From Spartobacteria bacterium (GTDB lineage: Bacteria; Verrucomicrobiota; Verrucomicrobiia; Chthoniobacterales; Chthoniobacteraceae), in contig JANXZI010000118.1 of the NCBI GenBank assembly GCA_025355595.1, positions 1 through 13,816 of the forward strand: DNA of 13,816 bases, in the 5' to 3' direction. Position 1 is the first letter of the stretch, and every line of letters begins with the position of its first letter. The position numbers and the translations under genes were made by a program. Below, piece after piece: positions 5,994-11,994 of this stretch. The notes below the pieces were generated by a model. That model saw nothing but the letters and a program-made list of their open reading frames with translations. It was not told the DNA's origin and made no database searches.

Positions 5994-7775
5994 CTACAGT
6001 TTCGTCCCGCCGACTTTCGTCCAAGGTGTGAAGGCACCCATCGCGTGCTGCTGCACTTTGCGTTTCCAGATTTTGTTCCCGCAAAATGCAAAGAGCGTGT
6101 CCTTGTCCTTGCCACCCAGCGCGACGCCGGTGACGCGTGCGCGATCCGGCACGGGGAGGATTACCTGCGTGGGGCCGTCGTCGGCACTGATCTGGATGCC
6201 GCTCTTCGTGGCGATGAATTGCCGGCCTTCGAGTGAATAGCACAGCGACTCGGCACCTGCGTCGTCGTCCCAGTCGGCGACATGCAGATGGAAAAAGCGC
6301 TCCTTGTTCGTGAGCGTGCCGTCGGCGTTGATCTGGTAGCTGTAGATCCATTTCGAGTGCCCGTCGGCGACGGAGAGCAGCCATTGGTCGGGGCGAACGG
6401 CCATGCCGGTGGCGAATTTCATGCCCTTGTCCACCAGCGTTTTTTTGCCGTCTTTCACGAGCCACACGCTGCCGGGATCGTTCGGCTTCTCGCCGTTGCT
6501 TGTCACGTAGAGTCCGCCATCGGGCTGCGCGAGAACCGAGTGACCGAAGATGCCTTCGAGCACGACACTGCCGGTGCCCGCCGCGTCATACTTCATGACC
6601 TTGCCGGACTTTTCCGAGACGCTGTAGAGCGTGCCGTCCGCACCGATGGTGACGCAGTGCGCCGCGCCCGTGTCCGCGGCGAACACGCTCACTTTTCCGT
6701 CCAGATCGATTCGATGGATTTTGTTGCTCGACGTGTCGGCGAAGAAGACTTCGCCGCTCGCATTGCACGACGGGCCGCGCGTGCTCTTGAAGCCTTCCGC
6801 GACAAGCTGCCAGCCCTCGCCCGGCACGAGGATCTCCTGCGCACGCGGCGCGCTCGACCCTGCCTTCACGCGCTCGGGCCACCCCTTCCAAAGATACGCC
6901 ATCGCCTCCTGCCAGTGCTCCGCGTAGCCCGCGCCATGGCGGCCTTCGATGGTGCGGAACTGATAGTCGTAGCCGGAAAATTTCAGCGCCTTGTCCATCT
7001 CCTGATCGAGCACGAACCAGTCGCCCGCGCAGTTCTCCATGTCGTGCGTGGCCGTGGTGAAAAATCCGCGGATGGGCTTCGCCTCGAACTTCCGCACCAT
7101 GGTCGGGAATTCATGCCCTCCGCGAAACGCGACGAAGCTCCCGCTGGCGCAATAGACGCGGCTGAACGCATCGGGCCGATTCCACGCCGCCGCGAAGGCC
7201 GCGATGCCGCCGCTGCTGCCGCCGGCCATGCAGCGGTCGTTGCCATCGTTCGAGAGGTTCAGGGTAAATTCCTTCGCGACGTGGGGCAGCAATTCATCGA
7301 TCAAAAAGCGCACGTTATTGTCGTCCACGGCGTCGTATTCAAAGTCGCGGTTGCGACGCCCGAGCGTGCCTTTCATCGGCGCGGGCACCTCGCCGGGTCG
7401 CACGAAGACGCCGACCGTCACGGGGATTTCCTTCGTCGCGATCATCGTCTCCAGCATCGTCTTCTCGCGTGGGTTGAAGCCGTCAGTTTTCACGTACACG
7501 CACGCGGGCTTCGCCGCATCGTACTGCGCCGGGATGAAGACCGTGACCTCGCGCACCGTGCCGGGAAAAATTTTACTTTGCGTGAAAGTGAACACCTTCG
7601 TGTTACCCGGCAAAATGTCCCCGGGCTTGATTGCCGGCGGCTCGTATTTCGGAGCGCCCGCATTCTCCGCCATGGAAAGTGAAACGGCGCCCATCGCGGC
7701 CAGCCCGGTGAAAAGCGCGGTGATTCCGGCGGCGCTCCGGCGAGCGGGCAAGGTGGGTTTTTGGATCGTGTTCAT
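5994..7775 (-). CDS. Secreted esterase-beta-propeller (SMP-30/gluconolactonase-like) fusion, 593 residues
   Basis: The start is ATG 7775, which gives MNTIQKPTLPARR and a signal sequence with probable cleavage after SLSMA (about residue 36). In-frame codons upstream lack signal-like sequence. The N-terminal half (about 50-305) is an esterase D/enterochelin-esterase-like alpha/beta hydrolase. Its nucleophile motif is GGSSGG, with Ser188 likely catalytic; GFNPREKTM (99-107) and H280 in EGRHGAGY fit the fold. The C-terminal half (about 315-593) is an SMP-30/gluconolactonase/LRE-like propeller: GWQLVAEGFKSTRGPSCN, then blades such as GEVFFADTSSNKIHRID and GADGTLYSVSEKSGKVMKYD, and the segment ATGMAVRPD. 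Both halves are common separately in Verrucomicrobiota and Planctomycetota. The fusion suggests hydrolysis and recognition of a sugar ester or lactone outside the cytoplasm, with the substrate unknown. It lies 68 bases after the phosphatase gene. Confidence 0.92.
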   Translation of the reverse strand: MNTIQKPTLPARRSAAGITALFTGLAAMGAVSLSMAENAGAPKYEPPAIKPGDILPGNTKVFTFTQSKIFPGTVREVTVFIPAQYDAAKPACVYVKTDGFNPREKTMLETMIATKEIPVTVGVFVRPGEVPAPMKGTLGRRNRDFEYDAVDDNNVRFLIDELLPHVAKEFTLNLSNDGNDRCMAGGSSGGIAAFAAAWNRPDAFSRVYCASGSFVAFRGGHEFPTMVRKFEAKPIRGFFTTATHDMENCAGDWFVLDQEMDKALKFSGYDYQFRTIEGRHGAGYAEHWQEAMAYLWKGWPERVKAGSSAPRAQEILVPGEGWQLVAEGFKSTRGPSCNASGEVFFADTSSNKIHRIDLDGKVSVFAADTGAAHCVTIGADGTLYSVSEKSGKVMKYDAAGTGSVVLEGIFGHSVLAQPDGGLYVTSNGEKPNDPGSVWLVKDGKKTLVDKGMKFATGMAVRPDQWLLSVADGHSKWIYSYQINADGTLTNKERFFHLHVADWDDDAGAESLCYSLEGRQFIATKSGIQISADDGPTQVILPVPDRARVTGVALGGKDKDTLFAFCGNKIWKRKVQQHAMGAFTPWTKVGGTKL

Positions 7776-7843
7776 GAGTTGGGTGGTTGATCGCGTGCAG
7801 TGAGGAGCGCGCCAGAGGACGAATCCTTGGATGAGAATGCGCG

Positions 7844-8539
7844 CTACTTTTTTGCAGCCGAGTCCCACCACTTCGAGAGACGCGCGGTCGGCACTTCGGG
7901 GAGCGCGAGGCCGGCGGCGGCGTAGTGCGAGGTGTCGTTGAAGAGCGTGAGACGGGCGTGCGACGGATTCCTGAAGTCCACGATGTTCAGCGCGGCGGGG
8001 AGCTGATCGAGATTGTCGCGGTAGCGGCGGGGATCGAAGCCGAGCAGCGAACTGAGCAGCAGCCGGATGGTCGCCTTGTGCGAGACGATGAGCACATTTT
8101 CCGCAGCGTGCGTGGCCACGATGTCGAGGAGCGCCGGCAGCGCACGCGCGGTGACAGCCAGGCCGGTCTCACCGCCCTTCGGTGCGAAGGTGTACGGATC
8201 GCGATCCCACGCTGCGACCTCTTCAGGAAATTGCGCTTCCACTTCGCGCCGCGTCATCTGCTCCCAGCGTCCATGCGAGATTTCGCGCAGCCCGTCGCGC
8301 TGGCGGACCTCGATGCCGTGCGGCCCGGCGAGAATGCCTGCGGTCTCGACGGTGCGCCCGAGCGGCGACGCGTAGATCGCGGAAATCTGCTCGCCTCCCA
8401 GCCGCAACGCGAGCCTGCGCGCCTGCTCGCGGCCTTCATCGGAAAGCGGGACATCGGTGGCGCCTGCGAACCGATCCTCCGCGGTGAGAACCGTCGCGCC
8501 GTGGCGGACGAGGAAGACGCGCGTATTCGTGGATGCCAT
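7844..8539 (-). CDS. Histidine phosphatase superfamily protein (phosphoglycerate-mutase-like), 231 residues
   Basis: A cytoplasmic phosphatase of the branch that includes CobC- and GpmB-like enzymes, with a covalent phosphohistidine mechanism. The N-terminal LVRHGAT gives R12 and the phospho-acceptor H13. SDEGREQARRLA (33-44) and YASPLGRTVETA (56-67, with R62) are the usual second conserved blocks. LREISHGRWE (84-93) holds the catalytic acid E86. VSHKATIRLLL (152-162) supplies the second histidine, H154. The core is complete. The C-terminal LPAALNIVDF is also typical of small-molecule phosphatases of this group. The gene follows the Ser/Thr kinase by 64 bases on the same strand. A kinase-phosphatase functional link is tempting, but family members usually act on metabolites. 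The substrate cannot be told from sequence. No Shine-Dalgarno sequence is seen. Confidence 0.95.
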   Translation of the reverse strand: MASTNTRVFLVRHGATVLTAEDRFAGATDVPLSDEGREQARRLALRLGGEQISAIYASPLGRTVETAGILAGPHGIEVRQRDGLREISHGRWEQMTRREVEAQFPEEVAAWDRDPYTFAPKGGETGLAVTARALPALLDIVATHAAENVLIVSHKATIRLLLSSLLGFDPRRYRDNLDQLPAALNIVDFRNPSHARLTLFNDTSHYAAAGLALPEVPTARLSKWWDSAAKK

Positions 8540-8603
8540 GGCGGATTACTAGCCGAGCCGGAACAATGTGTCCATGCACGGAAACCGCGCCACGGCTCGC
8601 AGG

Positions 8604-10106
8604 CTACGGCTTTGCACCCGGCACGGCGGCCATCCGGCTGCGATCAAAAATCAACTTCGCACACAGGCCGGCGAGCACGAGGATGATCACGGAAAGCAGG
8701 ATGACGAGCGCGTGGGAATTTTTCGGCGGCGGCTGCGCGGAGTGCTTTTCTTCCGTGGGCCTGCGCAGCGCGACCGCCGAGGGCGTCGGGCCGGTTTGGA
8801 AAAGCTGCACGGCGGCCTGGAGTTCCTTCACGGTCTGGTAGCGCCCGTCCTGCTCCATCGCCATCGCGCGACGGGTGATGGTCGCGAGGGTCTCGGGGAT
8901 TTTCCCGCCCGGGATGTGCCGCAGCACACCGGCGGACTGCACGCGTCTCGGCCCCTCGGTCGCAAACCGTGCTGCCACTTTTCCATCGGCCACGCTCTGG
9001 ATCACCTGATCGACGTCGTCGCCGCTGATCGGCGGCTCGAGCGTGAGCATGTGATAGAGGATCCCGCCGAGCGAATAGATGTCCGTGCGCGCGTCAAATT
9101 TGTCCGTCTCGCCGCGCGCCTGCTCGGGCGGCATGTATTGCGGCGTGCCGAGGACCATGCCGGCGAGGGTCATCATGCCGGAGCCTTCGTCCTGCCGCGA
9201 GGAACTCACGAGCGTCCGCTCCGGCTCGGTGCCGGCGGCCTCGTTGCGGCCGGAGGCGCGGGCGAGGCCCCAGTCCATCACGAGCACTTCGCCGTATTCG
9301 CCGAGCATGATGTTCGCGGGCTTGAGGTCGCGGTGGATGACGCCCTTCGAGTGGGCGTAGGCGAGCGCGTCGCAGACTTTTTGAAAAATCGTGAGCAGCG
9401 CGCTGAGGGAATACTTTTCCAGCGCCTCGGCGTCCCCCTTCTCGATCCGGTTCAGCGCGTCGTGGAGCGTGGCACCGCGGACGAGCTTCATCGTGTAGAA
9501 GACGTGGCTCTGCTCATCCACGCCGAGTTCGTACACGGGGACGATGTTCGGGTGCTCGAGCTGGCCGGTAATCTGCGCCTCCTCGATGAAGCGCACGAGA
9601 TTCTCCTGCATGCCGCTGTGGTGCATCACCTTCATTGCGACCTTCCGGCGGAGCAGCTTTTCCTGTGCGTCCACGATCGCGCCCATGCCGCCCTCGGCGA
9701 TGACTCCGCCGATATCGTACTTCCGTTCGCGCAGGAATTCCGGCGGCAGGTAGCGGTTCACCACGGCGCTGTTTGACCAGAACGGGTCTGACTCATCGGC
9801 GAATTTCAGCCGGCGGTGCTGCATCGTAACCACGCCGAGGCGGATGACTTGGTTTGGAAAAAGGCGCGTCTTCGCCGCGATTTTTCGATCGGCGACGTAG
9901 GTGCCATTCGAGCTGCCGAGATCCTCGATGAACGAGTGATCGAAGTTCACGAACAGCTTCGCATGCCGTCGCGAGACGCCATCCACGGGCAGCACGAGCG
10001 TGCAGCCAGCCTCGCGGCCGATGACGTAGTCGCCGGGAGGCACCTTCGTGCGGAGCAGTTCCACGCCGTCCTTGGTGAAGATGAGTTCGGTTTCCGGGGC
10101 GTTCAT
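8604..10106 (-). CDS. FHA-domain Ser/Thr protein kinase with C-terminal membrane anchor, 500 residues
   Basis: The start is ATG 10106. A GTG eight codons earlier is possible, but the added residues are arginine-rich and have no role. An FHA phosphothreonine-binding domain occupies about 27-95: YVIGREAG, SRRH (46-49) and SSNGT (65-69). A Hanks-type kinase domain occupies about 130-435: glycine loop IAEGGMGAI, VAMKV with catalytic lysine K159, E176 in the C-helix, HRDLKPANIM (258-267), DWG (278-280) in place of DFG, and APE-like MPPEQA (325-330). A single hydrophobic segment at 465-487 (HALVILLSVIILVLAGLCA) is followed by only about 13 residues, so the kinase is tail-anchored with no external sensor domain. 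The DWG variant is common among bacterial kinases of the Planctomycetota-Verrucomicrobiota group. The FHA domain may bind the kinase's own phosphothreonines or its partners. The gene leads the run of phosphatase and esterase/propeller. Confidence 0.96.
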   Translation of the reverse strand: MNAPETELIFTKDGVELLRTKVPPGDYVIGREAGCTLVLPVDGVSRRHAKLFVNFDHSFIEDLGSSNGTYVADRKIAAKTRLFPNQVIRLGVVTMQHRRLKFADESDPFWSNSAVVNRYLPPEFLRERKYDIGGVIAEGGMGAIVDAQEKLLRRKVAMKVMHHSGMQENLVRFIEEAQITGQLEHPNIVPVYELGVDEQSHVFYTMKLVRGATLHDALNRIEKGDAEALEKYSLSALLTIFQKVCDALAYAHSKGVIHRDLKPANIMLGEYGEVLVMDWGLARASGRNEAAGTEPERTLVSSSRQDEGSGMMTLAGMVLGTPQYMPPEQARGETDKFDARTDIYSLGGILYHMLTLEPPISGDDVDQVIQSVADGKVAARFATEGPRRVQSAGVLRHIPGGKIPETLATITRRAMAMEQDGRYQTVKELQAAVQLFQTGPTPSAVALRRPTEEKHSAQPPPKNSHALVILLSVIILVLAGLCAKLIFDRSRMAAVPGAKP

Positions 10107-10209
10107 TCGGCGTCGGCTTTCAAGGCGCACCGGGTATCACGACGAACGTCCGGCGACAAACCGAATCACCCCGGTGGATGGCGGCGCGCATTTCTGCCAT
10201 ACGTGCGCG

Positions 10210-11241
10210 GTGAAAATCCTTCCCCGTCTCCCATTCCTTGCCGCGCTCATCACATTTCTCACGGTCCCGCTTTCCGCAGCGCGGCTCGAAGTAATGGAAG
10301 TGGGCAGCGTGAAACTGAAGAACAATCCCCTTGGTGATCCGAGCGCGCGCCGCGTCGCGGTGCTCGTGCCAGATGGATCGAAAAATGACGCGCCGCTGCC
10401 GCTCGTGATCTACCTGCCGGGCTGGGGCGGATCGTCGGAGGATGTGATCGCGCAGGGCGGCGGCTGGCTCGCGCGCGCGGCAGACAAGATGGCGACTTCG
10501 GGACTTGCACTGCGCATTGCCGTGGTGGACGGACGATCCCATTTCGGCGGCAGTCAGTTTCTGAATTCCGGGGCGACGGGCGAGTATGCGGACTACGTCG
10601 CGGATGAAATCGCACCTGCGGTCGAGGCGCGCTACGCCCTCGCGAAGGAGGCCGCTTTTCCGCGCGTGATCGCGGGGCATTCGAGCGGCGGATACGGCGC
10701 ACTGATGCTCGCGATTTCGCGGCACGAAAAATTTGCCGCCGTCGTGGCGCTTTCGCCGGACAGCGATTTTGAAGTCACGCACAAGCCGATCGTCTCGCAG
10801 CCATCGGTGCGCGCGATCACGACGGCCGAGATCGAGAAGGTGATGACCTCCGGCGCAAAGGCGCGCCTGCCCGGCGACGGCCTTGCGCACATGGTCATGG
10901 GGCTGTGCGCGAATTACGCGCCGGTCGCGGGGAAACCGGGACACTTCGAGTGGCTCTACGACGCGCGCGGGAAATTCCGCGCGGAGGCGTGGCAGCGCTG
11001 GCTGGAGGTGGATCCGCTCCACGTCGTGCGGAAGCGCGCGGATGCCTTCGCGCCAGCGCAGCGCGTCTATCTCGACGGCGCGGAGCACGACGAATTCGGC
11101 GCGAACATCGGCGCGCGGAAAATCTGGGAGGTGCTGCGCGAGCGGAAGTCGCCCGTCACATTTTACGAATCACCCGGCCACCACAATGACCGGCTCGCCG
11201 AGCGGCTCGTGCGGGGGCTCGGCTGGGTGATCGGAAAGTAG
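10210..11241 (+). CDS. Secreted esterase-like alpha/beta hydrolase, 343 residues
   Basis: The start is assigned to GTG 10210 because it is followed at once by a signal sequence, VKILPRLPFLAALITFLTVPLSA, cleaved before RLEV. The frame stays open upstream to 10048, but that stretch lies over the kinase start and does not look like protein. This is an esterase D/tributyrin-esterase-like hydrolase. VIYLPGWGGSSED (66-78) is the oxyanion region. AGHSSGGYGALM (155-166) carries nucleophile Ser158. D289 or D293 in YLDGAEHDEFG is the likely acid. H324 or H325 in PGHHNDRLAERL is the likely base. All three catalytic elements are present in the right order. It is divergent from the kinase gene, with 103 bases between. 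It resembles the esterase half of the fusion protein but has no propeller. The likely role is cleavage of an ester outside the cytoplasm; the substrate is unknown. Confidence 0.9.
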   Translation: MKILPRLPFLAALITFLTVPLSAARLEVMEVGSVKLKNNPLGDPSARRVAVLVPDGSKNDAPLPLVIYLPGWGGSSEDVIAQGGGWLARAADKMATSGLALRIAVVDGRSHFGGSQFLNSGATGEYADYVADEIAPAVEARYALAKEAAFPRVIAGHSSGGYGALMLAISRHEKFAAVVALSPDSDFEVTHKPIVSQPSVRAITTAEIEKVMTSGAKARLPGDGLAHMVMGLCANYAPVAGKPGHFEWLYDARGKFRAEAWQRWLEVDPLHVVRKRADAFAPAQRVYLDGAEHDEFGANIGARKIWEVLRERKSPVTFYESPGHHNDRLAERLVRGLGWVIGK

Positions 11242-11260
11242 GCGCGAGCGCAAGCTCGCG
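11235..11260. terminator. Perfect hairpin with GCAA loop after the esterase gene
   Basis: CGCGAGC (11243-11249) and GCTCGCG (11254-11260) form a perfect seven-base stem closed by the tetraloop GCAA. The stem begins two bases after the esterase stop and lies in the 47-base gap between convergent genes, so it could end transcription from both sides. There is no T-run, so a classical intrinsic terminator is not certain. The ten bases at its left end (11235-11244, AAAGTAGGCG) are identical to the start of the fold-back element at 5789 and include the esterase stop codon, so it may be a small member of the same repeat family. Confidence 0.45.
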
Positions 11261-11288
11261 ACGCGGATTCCCAGTCCACGCCTTCGAA

Positions 11289-11798
11289 TCAGCGCACGAC
11301 ACCGAATTCCGCGCGGCGATTTTTGGCCCACGCGGATTCGCCCGATCCGGAGTCTGCGGGGAGTTCCGCGCCGAAGCTCACCGTCTGCAAGCGGTGCGCG
11401 GACACACCGCGCTTGATCAATTCCTCGCGCACCGTGAGCGCGCGCCGCTCGCCGAGGCCGCGGTTGTATTCGGGAGTGCCGCGCTCGTCGGTGAAGCCGG
11501 CGATGATGATGCTGTTGCGATCGCTGCGGCAAAAATCCGCGACGGCCTGCAGCTTCGACCGCTCGCCCGCGCCGACCGCGGAACTGTCGAACGCAAAGTG
11601 CACCGCCGAGAACCGCGAACGGTCCACATTCGATCCAAGAAAGGACGCACCCTCGGTGCGTTCAGAAAGCGCGGTGCCCAGCGGCGTGCCGTTCACGGAG
11701 TCGCTGTCTGAGCCGCCGCCGCCTTTCCGACCCGTCGTGGAGCACGCGGCAAAGGTGAGCGCAACGAGTGGGATGAGGATGCGGCAGGATTTCATCAT
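11289..11798 (-). CDS. Pal/OmpA-family outer-membrane lipoprotein, 169 residues
   Basis: A lipoprotein signal sequence, MMKSCRILIPLVALTFAAC, carries a lipobox ending at Cys19 (FAAC-STT). A glycine/serine-rich linker with GRKGGGGSDSDS (23-34) follows. The C-terminal OmpA-like peptidoglycan-binding domain covers about 65-169. Its signature GFTDERGTPEYNRGLGERRA (101-120) supplies D104 and the arginine that bind diaminopimelate, and NRRAEF (160-165) closes the domain. This is close to Pal, which tethers the outer membrane to the cell wall in the Tol-Pal system. No tolA, tolB, tolQ, tolR or ybgF gene lies beside it, so it may be a paralogue rather than the principal Pal. ATG 11798 or 11795 are equivalent starts. 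It is convergent with the esterase and divergent from the sensor kinase. Confidence 0.93.
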   Translation of the reverse strand: MMKSCRILIPLVALTFAACSTTGRKGGGGSDSDSVNGTPLGTALSERTEGASFLGSNVDRSRFSAVHFAFDSSAVGAGERSKLQAVADFCRSDRNSIIIAGFTDERGTPEYNRGLGERRALTVREELIKRGVSAHRLQTVSFGAELPADSGSGESAWAKNRRAEFGVVR

Positions 11799-11926
11799 TT
11801 AGACTCATGCCGTGCGCGAGGTGTGGCAGTCGAGTGAAAACGCCGCTGCCGCGCAAAGCTGGAGCGGTGTTCTGGCATGGGAATTAGTGAGTGTGCGTAT
11901 CACCTCAAAGTCGTCGAAAGAATGGC

Positions 11927-11955
11927 TTGTAAATGTTTTTATCAAACCGAATAAA
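11927..11955 (+). promoter_or_regulatory. Possible sigma-70-type promoter for the sensor kinase
   Basis: TTGTAA (11927-11932) and AATAAA (11950-11955) are spaced 17 bases apart in the only markedly AT-rich patch of the 196-base divergent intergenic region. Each box matches four of six consensus bases. The predicted transcript would start about 30 bases before the ATG at 11995. This is a weak prediction from sequence alone. Confidence 0.28.
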
Positions 11956-11994
11956 AGCACTCGTCAGCCCCAACCCGACACCCCTCATCTCCCC

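Noticed and set aside
5693..6115. N-terminal extension of the TPR-peptidase reading frame
   Set aside because: The 141 extra codons run through the fold-back repeat and into the next gene, and would bury the signal peptide inside the protein. The ATG at 5692 is followed at once by a signal sequence.
6282..7682. Plus-strand open frame of about 466 codons opposite the esterase/propeller gene
   Set aside because: Composition is arginine, alanine and histidine-rich without motifs, and the opposite strand encodes a protein with clear families.
8568..9776. Plus-strand open frame of about 400 codons opposite the kinase gene
   Set aside because: It is the antisense shadow of the kinase domain; no motif or ribosome binding site supports it.
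10048..10209. Longer start for the plus-strand esterase
   Set aside because: It would overlap the kinase start and place a signal sequence about 55 residues inside the protein; GTG 10210 fits much better.
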